Shown: positions 20,189-28,916, counted from the stretch's first letter. The stretch is DNA of 64,000 bases from Flavobacteriales bacterium UBA852 (GCA_002295925.1 DBGO01000015.1:1-64000), one strand, 5' to 3'. Made by a program: numbers and translations. Notes: a model not told the origin generated them from the letters alone.

Positions 20189-21229
20189 TTGAAAATAACC
20201 AAACACACCGCTTATTGGATATTACAACTGTCCGGATGGTTGTTGTTTGTGGCTTTCATTGCCCTGTTTAACAAATTGCAGGGCAATCCTTTTACAACCG
20301 AATTGTGGCTAAACCTGGCTGTTATTTTTTTATTGGGAGTTGGCTTAACCCACTTTTTCCGTTTTATATTGCTAAAATTTAATTGGTTACAAGGGAAGTT
20401 TTGGCAGCGGTTACCCAAAATAATAATGGTTACCCTTTTGCTGGCAACTGTTTTTCATTTTGTGCAATATTTTATTTCGGATGTATTAATTTCAAAAGAA
20501 AAAATAGCCTTTTCATTATCCGAAACCTTATTGCGAATACTCAATTGGGCGCTTTTGCTCTTTTTTTGGGAAGCCATCTATTTTGTTTATCATTTTGTAG
20601 AAAATTCTCGCCGTGAAGAAATTAAAAATTTACGCTGGGAAGCTGTAAAGAACGAAATGGAGTTGAATAAACTGAAATCGCAACTCAATCCGCACTTTTT
20701 ATTCAATGCCATGAATACCATTCGTGCTTTGATTGATGAAAACCCTCAAACGGCAAAAAAAGCTGTTACCAACTTGGCGCACATATTACGCTCATCGCTT
20801 CAGTTTGGTAAATTGCAACTGATTCCGTTAGACCAAGAACTTAAAATTGTAGATGATTATTTGCAAATAGAAAAATTGCGTTTTGAAGAAAAATTAGATT
20901 TTGAAATTAAAAATAACATTGCTGTTTCATCGGTGAAAATTCCGCCAATGATGTTACAAACATTAGTGGAAAATGCCATAAAACATGGAACAGCAAAACG
21001 AAAAGAAGGTGGCAAAATAACAGTAAGTATTGATGAATACGATAGTCATTCGGTGAAAATTTCCATACAAAATCCGGGAGAGTTTTTGGTAAAAAATGAA
21101 AGCGAAAACACTAAATTTGGATTGGAGAATACCAAACAACGGTTAAAATTGATTTTTGGAGAAAAAGCATCTTTACATATAAAAACGGCAAACGGAACAG
21201 TAGAGGTTATCCTTATTATTCCTAAATAA
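20189..21229 (+). CDS. LytS/YehU-type sensor histidine kinase
   Basis: A 346-residue kinase with four predicted membrane helices in the first ~140 residues, a short coiled coil (NLRWEAVKNEMELNKL), and the His_kinase domain with phospho-acceptor His169 in QLNPHFLFN. The ATPase N-box is MLQTLVENAIKHG. There is no extracellular sensor domain of note. The start is a TTG at 20189; no ATG is available near the N-terminus. It pairs with the LytTR regulator 21 bases downstream. The signal sensed is not evident. Confidence 0.9.
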   Translation: MKITKHTAYWILQLSGWLLFVAFIALFNKLQGNPFTTELWLNLAVIFLLGVGLTHFFRFILLKFNWLQGKFWQRLPKIIMVTLLLATVFHFVQYFISDVLISKEKIAFSLSETLLRILNWALLLFFWEAIYFVYHFVENSRREEIKNLRWEAVKNEMELNKLKSQLNPHFLFNAMNTIRALIDENPQTAKKAVTNLAHILRSSLQFGKLQLIPLDQELKIVDDYLQIEKLRFEEKLDFEIKNNIAVSSVKIPPMMLQTLVENAIKHGTAKRKEGGKITVSIDEYDSHSVKISIQNPGEFLVKNESENTKFGLENTKQRLKLIFGEKASLHIKTANGTVEVILIIPK

Positions 21230-21250
21230 AACAACTAAACTTATTGAATC

Positions 21251-21973
21251 ATGAAAATTAAAACAATTTTAGTTGACGACGAACGCTTGGCTCGCAAAGA
21301 GCTGACCAAAATGCTGCAAGCGTATAAAAATATTGAAATAATTGATGAAGCCGAAAATGCCGAAGAAGCTTTGGATAAAATTGAAGCACAAAAACCCGAC
21401 TTGGTATTTTTGGATATCAATATGCCCGAAAAAAACGGCTTCGATTTGGTAGAAGAGTTGATTTATTTACCCGAAATAATTTTTGTAACGGCTTATGATG
21501 AATACGCCATTAAAGCTTTTGAAGTAAATGCACTGGATTATTTGTTAAAACCGGTTGAAGAAAACCGTTTGAAAGAAGCCATTGAAAAAGTATCAAAAAA
21601 GATAGAATTAAATCAACAAAACAAAACCTCTGACAAGCTGACGCAAGAAAGCAGAGTGTTTTTAAAAGACGGTGATAAATGCTGGTTTGTTCAGCTTAAA
21701 GACATTCGTATGTTCGAGTCGGAAGGAAATTATATTCGAGTGTATTTCGAAAATAACAAACCGCTTATTTTAAAGTCGCTTAATTCCTTGAGCGAAAAGC
21801 TCGATGATTCGCAATTTTTTCGTGCCAACAGAAAATTCATCATCAATTTATCGTGGGTAGATAAAATAGAAAATTGGTTTAGCGGCGGATTAAAAGTTAC
21901 TCTTAAAAGTGGCGAAGAGGTTGAGGTGTCAAGACGTCAAACGGCAAAGTTTAAGGAAATGATGAGTTTGTAA
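21251..21973 (+). CDS. LytTR-family response regulator
   Basis: A 240-residue regulator with an N-terminal receiver domain (phospho-acceptor Asp55 in FLDINMPEKNG, Lys in LLKP) and a C-terminal LytTR DNA-binding domain (MFESEGNYIRVYF, FFRANRKFIINLSWV). It forms a two-component pair with the kinase just upstream and probably acts on promoters with paired LytTR sites. It ends one base before the convergent lycopene cyclase gene. Confidence 0.94.
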   Translation: MKIKTILVDDERLARKELTKMLQAYKNIEIIDEAENAEEALDKIEAQKPDLVFLDINMPEKNGFDLVEELIYLPEIIFVTAYDEYAIKAFEVNALDYLLKPVEENRLKEAIEKVSKKIELNQQNKTSDKLTQESRVFLKDGDKCWFVQLKDIRMFESEGNYIRVYFENNKPLILKSLNSLSEKLDDSQFFRANRKFIINLSWVDKIENWFSGGLKVTLKSGEEVEVSRRQTAKFKEMMSL

Positions 21974-22711
21974 TCAAATATAAATACTCTGACCGCTCTG
22001 AATGTTAGATTTAAATTTTCTGTTGTATCCGATATAAAACAAGTAGGTTATCCATATCAACATAATCATACCATAAAAAAAATCTTCTATGGGTATATTC
22101 ATTACCCTTAAACCAATATGATGTTTTGGGTTGTAATAGACAATAGGTTTATCTACCATAAAACTTCCGGTTAAAATTCCATTGGAAAACAAAAAACCCG
22201 GGATGGTAAGAAGGTATTCCAATAAAAAATAGTTTAAAAATATGTTGTCGTGTTTTATAAATAAAAAATAAAATAAAGTGAACGACAAAAGTAAAAATGT
22301 TGTAAATGTGTACCATTGTGAATGATAATAAACAGCAAGGATTATTGACAAAATCAGCAAAAGGGTGAAAAAAATTCTTGTATAAGAAGTTTTAATTTTG
22401 TTAGCAGGAATAAACTTTGCAATATTGTAAAAAGTAAAAACACAAGCGTATGGTATAACAAAGAAGAATAAAATTTCTTCAACAGGCAAGTTAAATAATT
22501 TAACTCCGGTTATATATTCCTGATTAAACCACCAGATTTTTTTATAAGTAAAAAACACATCCCAAGCAATAAAAATTACAGCTACCGGAAATACACTTTT
22601 AATAAACAAATTCCATTTATCAACAAAATAAAATTTTTTATGAAATGAAAAAATCAATGGAAATACGATAACCCAAAATAGTACTAAAAAGTAATAAATG
22701 TGATTGGACAT
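21974..22711 (-). CDS. Lycopene beta-cyclase, CrtYcd membrane type
   Basis: A 245-residue integral membrane protein with two tandem carotenoid-cyclase (CarR-like) halves: the motif PVEEILFFFVIP in the first and PIEDFFYGMIM in the second. This is the fused CrtYc-CrtYd type of Bacteroidota, which cyclises lycopene to beta-carotene. The start at 22711 (MSNHIYYF) is chosen because the frame's earlier ATG would overlap crtZ by 56 bases; with this start the gap to the crtZ stop is 4 bases. It is the last gene of the crt operon. Confidence 0.9.
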   Translation of the reverse strand: MSNHIYYFLVLFWVIVFPLIFSFHKKFYFVDKWNLFIKSVFPVAVIFIAWDVFFTYKKIWWFNQEYITGVKLFNLPVEEILFFFVIPYACVFTFYNIAKFIPANKIKTSYTRIFFTLLLILSIILAVYYHSQWYTFTTFLLLSFTLFYFLFIKHDNIFLNYFLLEYLLTIPGFLFSNGILTGSFMVDKPIVYYNPKHHIGLRVMNIPIEDFFYGMIMLIWITYLFYIGYNRKFKSNIQSGQSIYI

Positions 22712-22715
22712 AAGT

Positions 22716-23174
22716 TTATTGTTGTTTGAAGAATTTTTTTGGCACATACAACAAACCAAAACATTCGCCATCTTCTTTTCCTAAATGTTTATGATGAGCT
22801 TTGTGAGCACGAATTAATCCTTTAAAATACGGAAAATCTCTAAACTTATCCATAAACTTAAACCTTCTGTGAATAAGAACTTCGTGTATTATAAAATATG
22901 TTAAACCATAAAGGGTGATGCCTGCCGCAATAGCATTTAAATAAGCATATTCTGGATATAAAGTGCCAATTAAAAACATAGTCATTGAGGGGATGGCAAA
23001 TATTAAAAAAAACACATCATTTCTTTCAAAAAAAGGGTGTGGCTTTTTTCTTGGATCATGATGGTCTTCGTGAAAATACCACAACAATCCGTGCATAATA
23101 TATTTATGAGTAAACCAAGTTACTCCCTCCATCAAAATGTAGGTAACTACTGTGATGATAATATATTTACTCAT
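22716..23174 (-). CDS. crtZ: Beta-carotene hydroxylase CrtZ
   Basis: A 152-residue membrane di-iron hydroxylase of the sterol-desaturase superfamily. The histidine boxes are visible: HKYIMH, HEDHH, HEVLIHRRF and HKAHHKH. It adds hydroxyls to the rings of beta-carotene, giving zeaxanthin. It overlaps the idi stop by 8 bases (ATGAGTAA), so translation is probably coupled. Length and box spacing fit bacterial CrtZ. Confidence 0.92.
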   Translation of the reverse strand: MSKYIIITVVTYILMEGVTWFTHKYIMHGLLWYFHEDHHDPRKKPHPFFERNDVFFLIFAIPSMTMFLIGTLYPEYAYLNAIAAGITLYGLTYFIIHEVLIHRRFKFMDKFRDFPYFKGLIRAHKAHHKHLGKEDGECFGLLYVPKKFFKQQ

Positions 23175-23727
23175 ACAACTTCTTAATTTTTTTTACTAAT
23201 GGTAAATTTACTTCTTTTAATACTAATGTTGCCCAGTAGGTAAAATTGTTTTTTTTATTTTCTATTTCTTTTTGAAGGTCTTCAATGGGAATGTATTTGT
23301 AATCCATTACTTCTTCTTTGTTTATATTGGGTAAATTATCTGTAAAAGCAAAAAATAAATGATCAATTTCGTTTTCAACCATTCCGTTTCCAACATCTTC
23401 AAAGTATTGCATTTTTCTCCAATAATACCATTTATCACATTCCATGCCCATTTCTTCTTTTAGTCTGCGTTTGCATGCTTCTTCATTTGTTTCTTCCCAA
23501 TATGGATGGGTACAGCATGTGTTTGCCCATTTTCCGGGTGAATGATATTTAGACATGGCGCGTTGTTGCAATAATACTTCGTTTTTGGAATTTACGACTA
23601 TAACAGAAACAGCTCTATGCAATAATCCATTTTGATGCACAAGTGTTTTATCCATTTTACCTATGGGTCTGTCAAATTCATCAACTACTATTAGTAGTTC
23701 AGATTCTTTATGTATATTTTTAATCAT
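23167..23727 (-). CDS. idi: Isopentenyl-diphosphate delta-isomerase, type I
   Basis: A 186-residue Nudix-fold enzyme that interconverts IPP and DMAPP, supplying precursors for the carotenoid pathway. The catalytic Cys is in NTCCTHP, the catalytic Glu in ENEIDH, and the Nudix-like segment is EEACKRRLKEEMGM. It overlaps the upstream small gene by 8 bases and the downstream crtZ by 8 bases. Its place inside the crt operon suggests flux to pigment is switched on together with pigment synthesis. Confidence 0.94.
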   Translation of the reverse strand: MIKNIHKESELLIVVDEFDRPIGKMDKTLVHQNGLLHRAVSVIVVNSKNEVLLQQRAMSKYHSPGKWANTCCTHPYWEETNEEACKRRLKEEMGMECDKWYYWRKMQYFEDVGNGMVENEIDHLFFAFTDNLPNINKEEVMDYKYIPIEDLQKEIENKKNNFTYWATLVLKEVNLPLVKKIKKLYE

Positions 23728-24184
23728 TATGTAATGTTTCTTTTATTTTTTCGGTTAAATATTTGTCATCTACAGTGTTCTTGTTTAGAGCATTTTTTGA
23801 TAGAATTTTATCTTCTTGCATATTGTTATAAGATAAAACCGCCGGAATTTCTTTTTGATCAGCGTATCGAAGTAAACGCAAATCATTTATTTTTGGATGT
23901 GCATTGATACACGAGTAAAGAATTTGTTTATCCTTATTAAAATATTTCAATTTTGAAAAAGGGTTCAATAAATAATCGGCATGCAAAAAATAAAACTTTG
24001 CTGCATAACCTAAGATAACCGGGTTTGATGATTTTGCAATTTTTTGTGCATAGACAATGCTGCTAGATTTATCTTTTTCTTCAAGTAATTTTCGCACCTC
24101 AATAATAGATTGAGATTGAATATTTAGCGTTGTTAAAGTAAATATTATAAGTAAAATAAAAGAGATATTTGTTTTTTTATTCAT
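23720..24184 (-). CDS. Uncharacterised small secreted protein within the carotenoid operon
   Basis: A 154-residue protein with a signal peptide (SFILLIIFTLTTLNIQSQ). The mature part is helical and has SKLKYFNKDKQILYSCINAHP followed by DLRLLRYADQKEIPAVL. From memory this resembles a widespread, uncharacterised Bacteroidota family of about 150 residues. It lacks any enzyme motif, and no lipobox is seen. Its start overlaps the crtB stop by 8 bases (ATGAATAA) and its stop overlaps the idi start by 8 bases, so it is a genuine translated operon member. Its role with carotenoids is unknown; binding a precursor or pigment at the envelope is only a guess. Confidence 0.75.
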   Translation of the reverse strand: MNKKTNISFILLIIFTLTTLNIQSQSIIEVRKLLEEKDKSSSIVYAQKIAKSSNPVILGYAAKFYFLHADYLLNPFSKLKYFNKDKQILYSCINAHPKINDLRLLRYADQKEIPAVLSYNNMQEDKILSKNALNKNTVDDKYLTEKIKETLHND

Positions 24185-25019
24185 ACGAAACAGCTTTTAG
24201 TTTAAACCAAGCTTTGAATATAAGATATAACTTTTTAGAATTACTTATTCTTATTCTTTTTTTCATTAATAGATGTTTATTTTTCTTTAACTTTTCAAAT
24301 AAGTTATAATAATATACATAAGCAACATATACGCCAAATTTACTGCTTGCCAGAAGCCTGTTTATACCTGTAAGTGCATGCTGAAAATCATGTTCAATAT
24401 CCTTAAAAATTGAAGAAATGTTTTCTTCTGATAAATGATTTATATCTATCCCCGGGAAATATGAGCGGCCAAGTTCGTTATAATCGTGCCCGATATCTCT
24501 TAAAAAGTTTACTTTTTGAAAAGCAGCACCAAGCGATTGGGCGTAAGGTTTAAGCTGTTCGAATTGTTGTTTGTTGCCGTTTACAAAAATTTGTAAACAC
24601 ATTAGACCTACTACTTCGGCAGAGCCGTAAATATACTCATTAATAGACGATTCATCATAATTGGATTTGTCTAAATCAAAAGACATACTTTTTAAAAAAG
24701 CGTCAATTAAAGAACGATCTATATTAAATGTGTTTACAGTATGCTGAAAGCTGTGCAATACCGGATTGGTAGATATTTTTCTGTCAATGGCAAGGTAAGT
24801 GTCACGAGTAAATTCATCTAATAATTGTTGTTTGTCAAATTGATGAAAGGTATCTACAATTTCATCGGCAACTCTAACAAAACCATAAATTGCATAAATA
24901 TGATCTCGAATGCTTGCCCCCAATAATCGCGTGCCAATTGAAAAGCTGGTGCTGTAATTGGTAGTGATTTTTTTGGCAATCTCTAACGTGGTTTTGTTGT
25001 ATAAGTTAAAACTGTTCAT
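24177..25019 (-). CDS. crtB: Phytoene synthase CrtB
   Basis: A 280-residue squalene/phytoene synthase that joins two GGPP molecules head-to-head. The first Asp-rich motif is DEIVDTF, and the second is in NFLRDIGHDYNELGRSYFP. N-terminal YSTSFSIGTRLL is also typical of the family. It lies 6 bases after crtI. No GGPP synthase (crtE) is seen in this window, so that step must be encoded elsewhere. Confidence 0.94.
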   Translation of the reverse strand: MNSFNLYNKTTLEIAKKITTNYSTSFSIGTRLLGASIRDHIYAIYGFVRVADEIVDTFHQFDKQQLLDEFTRDTYLAIDRKISTNPVLHSFQHTVNTFNIDRSLIDAFLKSMSFDLDKSNYDESSINEYIYGSAEVVGLMCLQIFVNGNKQQFEQLKPYAQSLGAAFQKVNFLRDIGHDYNELGRSYFPGIDINHLSEENISSIFKDIEHDFQHALTGINRLLASSKFGVYVAYVYYYNLFEKLKKNKHLLMKKRIRISNSKKLYLIFKAWFKLKAVSYE

Positions 25020-25025
25020 CTGTAA

Positions 25026-26495
25026 TTAGTTTTGGTTATTAATGAGTTTAGCGGCAATTTCGCCAGAGATAATTGATGGCGGAACTCCCGGGCCCGGAAC
25101 AGTCAACTGACCGGTGTAAAATAAATTATTTACTTTTTTATTTACCATTTTTGGTTTTAGTGTTGCAGTTTGCATAAGGGTGTTTGCCAAGCCGTAGGCA
25201 TTGCCTTTAAATGCATTGTAAGTATCCTTAAAATGTTTCTTGGCTACCTGTTTTTTGAAAATTACATGTTCGCCTATTGCTTCGCCGGTATATGATTCCA
25301 GTCTTTTAATAATATTGTTATAGATAGCATTAACAGCAGATTCATTATCTTCAATTTCTGTTGAAAGGGGAACGAGAATAACTAAATTTTCACAATTCTC
25401 AGGTGCAACAGAAGTGTCTGTTTTTGACGTTGCCGATAGATAAAATAATGGATTATTGGGCCATTCATGAGTTTTGTAAACTTTGTCGATATGACTATCA
25501 AAATCAGCATCAAAAAACAAAGTATGATGCTTAAGTTTATTTATTTTCTTGTTAATGCCTAAATAAAATAATAGTGACGAAGGCGCAAATGTTTTTTTGT
25601 TCCAGTAGTTTAAATCGTAATTTCTGTATTTTTCATCTAATAAATGTAGTTCGGTAAAAGCATAATCTGCAGCAGATAATATGCAGTCAGCTTTTTCGAT
25701 AACCCCATTTACTGTTATGCCAGTTGCTTTGTTGTTTTCAATGACTATTTTTTCTACCGGAGCATTAAATTTGAATGTAACGCCCAAGTTTTTGGCAATG
25801 GTTTCAAACGCTTCGGTAACTTTATACATGCCGCCTTGTGGATACCAAGTGCCTTGAACAAAAGCGGCATAATTCATAAGGTGGTATAATGCCGGTATTT
25901 TTTCGGCTGTAGAGCCCAGAAAAATAACAGGAAATTCAAGCAATTGTCTTAAATAAGGATGCTTAAACCTTTTTCTTACTTCATGACTTACAGAATAAAG
26001 TAATGATGATAATAGGTTGATATTTAATGCTTTGCTGTCAATAAAGTCAGTCCAAGAGACAAATGGTTTATAAACCATATCGCTCATTGCAATGGAGTAT
26101 ATTTTTTCAGCTTTTTTTAAATATGCTTTAAGTTGTTGCGCACTTCCTTTTTCAATTGCTTCAAACTCGTCATATATTTTATTCAAGTCTGACCAAACCG
26201 GTATTGTATTATTATTGTTGTAAACAATCTCAAACCCCGGATTTAGTTTTAACAGGTCATAAAAGTCAGATGTTTTATAACCAAAGTCTGCATAAAACTT
26301 GTCAAATACTTCCGGCATCCAGTACCAGCTTGGTCCCATGTCAAAAGTAAAACCACTATCTTCTAATTTGTCTATTCTTCCGCCGGCATAATTGTTTTTT
26401 TCATAAACCGTAACATCAAACCCTGCTTTTGCCAAATGACATGCGGCTGACAATCCGGAAATACCGGAACCTATTATGGCAATTTTTTTACTCAT
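25026..26495 (-). CDS. crtI: Phytoene desaturase CrtI
   Basis: A 489-residue flavoprotein that desaturates phytoene stepwise to lycopene. The N-terminal FAD-binding motif is IAIIGSGISGLSAACHL with YEKNNYAGGRI, followed by DMGPSWYWMPEVF. The C-terminal signature is FYTGQLTVPGPGVPPSIISG. Its ATG overlaps the regulator's stop by one base (TAATG), so crtI and the MerR gene are coupled. Confidence 0.95.
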   Translation of the reverse strand: MSKKIAIIGSGISGLSAACHLAKAGFDVTVYEKNNYAGGRIDKLEDSGFTFDMGPSWYWMPEVFDKFYADFGYKTSDFYDLLKLNPGFEIVYNNNNTIPVWSDLNKIYDEFEAIEKGSAQQLKAYLKKAEKIYSIAMSDMVYKPFVSWTDFIDSKALNINLLSSLLYSVSHEVRKRFKHPYLRQLLEFPVIFLGSTAEKIPALYHLMNYAAFVQGTWYPQGGMYKVTEAFETIAKNLGVTFKFNAPVEKIVIENNKATGITVNGVIEKADCILSAADYAFTELHLLDEKYRNYDLNYWNKKTFAPSSLLFYLGINKKINKLKHHTLFFDADFDSHIDKVYKTHEWPNNPLFYLSATSKTDTSVAPENCENLVILVPLSTEIEDNESAVNAIYNNIIKRLESYTGEAIGEHVIFKKQVAKKHFKDTYNAFKGNAYGLANTLMQTATLKPKMVNKKVNNLFYTGQLTVPGPGVPPSIISGEIAAKLINNQN

Positions 26496-27403
26496 TAATT
26501 TTCGGAATTAGAATTAAGAGTAATTTTTTTAAATTCTTCTATTGAAGAAAATGTTTTTACTCTTGTGTTGTCTATAAATGTTCTCTGTAAGGCATGTAAG
26601 TTGTTTATTTCGCCACCAACCAAAATCATAGTGTCATTATCGGTATTGTTTAGTAAATGTTCAATTGTTTTAATGCATTTTTTTTCTTGACGAAAGATGA
26701 AAAAAGTTGTAAATACTGCTTTTTTAAACCGTCCTTTTCCACTTACTTTTAATAAGTTTTTCAAAGGGACGTCTTCTCCTAAGTAAATGGTTTTTTTATC
26801 GTTTTTTCGCAATAAATAGTTGGTAAACAATAAAGGGATGGCGTGGTGATTGTTTTCCGGCAAGAATAAAATATACTCTTGGTCAGAATGAACCGGGTAA
26901 GGCAATAGAGAAGTTGCTTCATGAATTTTTTGCAATACAATTTGTGATGCAAAATGTTCTTCAATAGGAGAGATATTGTCAATTTCCCACAACAACCCAA
27001 TCTTTTTTAATAAAGGATAAATTACATAAGATATTGTATCTTCAAAACCCCAACGAATGATACATTGGTTAAAGTATCTTTCAAAATTTATTTCATCTAA
27101 ATCAATAGCACACTTAATTAATTGGTTTATAAAAAGCGTGTATTGATCATTGGAGGTTTCATCATCAAGCTTTTCTTTAATAATTTCATTTCTCTCTTGT
27201 GGAGAAAGATTAGCTACTTTAGATATTTTATATCCATATTGCGTGAGCAATTGAATGTTTAATATTGTTTTTAGGTCTTCATCAGAATAAATTCTTGTTC
27301 CGCCTTCACTTCTTTGGGGGTGAATAATATTGTACCTTTTTTCCCATATTCTTAAAGTATGTGGTTTTATACCTGATATTTCGGAAATAGTATTAATGTC
27401 CAT
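26495..27403 (-). CDS. MerR-family CarH/LitR-like regulator of the carotenoid/photolyase cluster
   Basis: A 302-residue regulator. The N-terminal MerR winged helix is TISEISGIKPHTLRIWEKRY with GGTRIYSDEDL. A four-helix segment with W139-x9-E149-H150 follows (the W-x9-EH motif that contacts adenosylcobalamin in CarH), then a Rossmann-like domain. The cobalamin-ligand motif, DxHxxG in CarH, is read here as NHHAIP, keeping a His but changing the Asp and Gly positions. The start at 27403 (MDINTISEISG) is preferred over a TTG nine codons upstream. It probably represses the crt operon and the divergent photolyase operon in the dark. Cofactor use is uncertain. Confidence 0.85.
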   Translation of the reverse strand: MDINTISEISGIKPHTLRIWEKRYNIIHPQRSEGGTRIYSDEDLKTILNIQLLTQYGYKISKVANLSPQERNEIIKEKLDDETSNDQYTLFINQLIKCAIDLDEINFERYFNQCIIRWGFEDTISYVIYPLLKKIGLLWEIDNISPIEEHFASQIVLQKIHEATSLLPYPVHSDQEYILFLPENNHHAIPLLFTNYLLRKNDKKTIYLGEDVPLKNLLKVSGKGRFKKAVFTTFFIFRQEKKCIKTIEHLLNNTDNDTMILVGGEINNLHALQRTFIDNTRVKTFSSIEEFKKITLNSNSEN

Positions 27404-27427
27404 CTGTGTTTGGTAAATTGTGTTGTG

Positions 27428-27435
27428 CAAATATA
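27428..27435 (-). promoter_or_regulatory. Likely -7 element of the merR-crt operon promoter
   Basis: Read on the minus strand this is TATATTTG, a perfect TAnnTTTG, 24 bases before the regulator's ATG. No TTG lies at the expected -33 position; that place is taken by an inverted repeat instead. Confidence 0.6.
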
Positions 27436-27441
27436 GTTAAA

Positions 27442-27471
27442 TGTTTAATAAAAAAGCATAAAAGTTAAACA
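27442..27471. promoter_or_regulatory. Candidate operator: inverted repeat TGTTTAA-N16-TTAAACA
   Basis: A perfect 7-base inverted repeat (27442-27448 and 27465-27471) in the 135-base gap between the divergent crt and photolyase operons. It lies just upstream of the minus-strand -7 element. The gap has more related AGTTAAA/AGTTTAAA copies (27435, 27463, 27497) and a near-palindrome GTTTTAAATTTAAAC at 27519-27533, next to the plus-strand start codon. Confidence 0.5.
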
Positions 27472-27538
27472 AAAATAATAAAAAACTATAATATTAAGTT
27501 TAAAAGATGTAATTTAGCGTTTTAAATTTAAACGAAAA

Positions 27539-28453
27539 ATGAAAGATGTTGTTTTAGTTGCCGGAGGAAGTGGGTTGGTTGGGCAAGTGCTAACGGAAGT
27601 TCTTCTTGCCAATGGGTATAAGGTTAATTGGCTGTCTAGAAACCCCGCGAATGTTCGCGCACCAAAAGGTGTGAAAACGTATGGGTGGGATGCTGATAAT
27701 TATTCTATAGATACAAATGCTTTTGATGGGGTAAGTATTGTTGTTAATTTAGCCGGGCAAAGTATTGCCGGAAAAAGATGGACTAAAGAGTATAAAAATA
27801 AAATTTTGCAGTCAAGAGTGAATAGTTCGCTAACGTTGATTAAGGGGTTGGAAGAAAGCGGAGCTCAATTGGATTTATTTATTGGAGCAAGTGCAGTAGG
27901 GTATTATGGTATGAAATTGAGTAATCATCGTTTTGCTGAAGATGATTTGCCCGGAAATGATTTTTTGGCAACAACATGTATTGCGTGGGAAAAAAACTAT
28001 GAAAAATTCTATAAACACAGTAAATATGTGTCAGTTTTAAGGTTTGGACTTATATTGTCAGGCAAGGGTGGGTTTTTTCCAAAAATTGAAAAATCATTTA
28101 AGTTGGGCTTCGGTGTTTCATTAGCGCCGGGAAATCAAATAATGTCAATAGTTCACATCGAAGATGTAGTTCGATTTATCTTTTATTTAATTCAAAATCC
28201 AGAAAAAAGTTCTGTATATAATGTCGTTAGTGATATACAGCCCACATATGATGAAATGGCCAAAACTATTGCTAAACATTTTGGCAAACCTCTATTACCT
28301 TTTAGAGTGCCTGTGTGGCTATTGAACTTATTTCTTGGTGAGCAGCATAAAATGCTTACAACCGGAGTAGCAATTAATAATGATAAATTGAAAAACGCAG
28401 GGTTTAATCTAAAATATTTTCGTTTGGTAGACGCTTTACAAAACTTGATTTAA
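27539..28453 (+). CDS. TIGR01777-family NAD(P)-binding epimerase-like protein
   Basis: A 304-residue extended-SDR protein. It has the nucleotide-binding motif GGSGLVGQVL, NLAGQSIAGKRW (the TIGR01777 signature region), GASAVGYYG and the C-terminal domain typical of the family. The reaction is unknown. It is the first gene of a packed plus-strand operon divergent from the MerR regulator, with a one-base gap to tspO. Homologues are recurrent in light-responsive and photolyase gene clusters. Confidence 0.88.
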   Translation: MKDVVLVAGGSGLVGQVLTEVLLANGYKVNWLSRNPANVRAPKGVKTYGWDADNYSIDTNAFDGVSIVVNLAGQSIAGKRWTKEYKNKILQSRVNSSLTLIKGLEESGAQLDLFIGASAVGYYGMKLSNHRFAEDDLPGNDFLATTCIAWEKNYEKFYKHSKYVSVLRFGLILSGKGGFFPKIEKSFKLGFGVSLAPGNQIMSIVHIEDVVRFIFYLIQNPEKSSVYNVVSDIQPTYDEMAKTIAKHFGKPLLPFRVPVWLLNLFLGEQHKMLTTGVAINNDKLKNAGFNLKYFRLVDALQNLI

Positions 28454-28454
28454 T

Positions 28455-28913
28455 ATGATATATAGATTGATAATTTTTTTAATCTTAAATTTTGGAGCAT
28501 TAGCTCTGGGTGGTTTGTTTACTAATAATGGCGTTAGTTCCGTATGGTATGCTGAATTAAATAAAGCCCCTTGGACACCGCCGGGTTGGGTTTTTGGCGC
28601 TGCTTGGACATTTATTATGATTTCTTTTAGTTTTTACATAGCCTATTTGTGGCCTGTTCAAAACAATAAGTTCCTTTTGGTAATGTTGTTTGCATTACAA
28701 TGGTTGTTGAATGTGATGTGGAATCCTGTGTTTTTTTATTATCACAATGCATCGGTTGGATTAATCATAATATCATTATTAACACTTTTAATAGCGTTTA
28801 TGGTGTTCTTTTTTTCTCCGCTTATGAAAGCAAAAACACTATTGTTGCTCCCATATTTTTTATGGCTCATCATTGCCACATCTTTAAATGCTTATATATT
28901 TTTAAAAAATTAA
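28455..28913 (+). CDS. tspO: TspO/MBR-family tetrapyrrole-binding membrane protein
   Basis: A 152-residue protein with five predicted membrane helices and the TspO signatures WYAELNKAPWTPPGWVFG and LQWLLNVMWNPVFF. Bacterial TspO proteins bind protoporphyrin-type tetrapyrroles and are tied to light and oxygen responses. It lies one base after the epimerase gene and 3 bases before the SRPBCC gene. Confidence 0.93.
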   Translation: MIYRLIIFLILNFGALALGGLFTNNGVSSVWYAELNKAPWTPPGWVFGAAWTFIMISFSFYIAYLWPVQNNKFLLVMLFALQWLLNVMWNPVFFYYHNASVGLIIISLLTLLIAFMVFFFSPLMKAKTLLLLPYFLWLIIATSLNAYIFLKN

Positions 28914-28916
28914 AAT

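Noticed and set aside
27404..27430. Longer regulator start at a TTG (27430)
   Set aside because: The MerR domain begins at the ATG at 27403, and the upstream TTG falls within the -7 element of the promoter.
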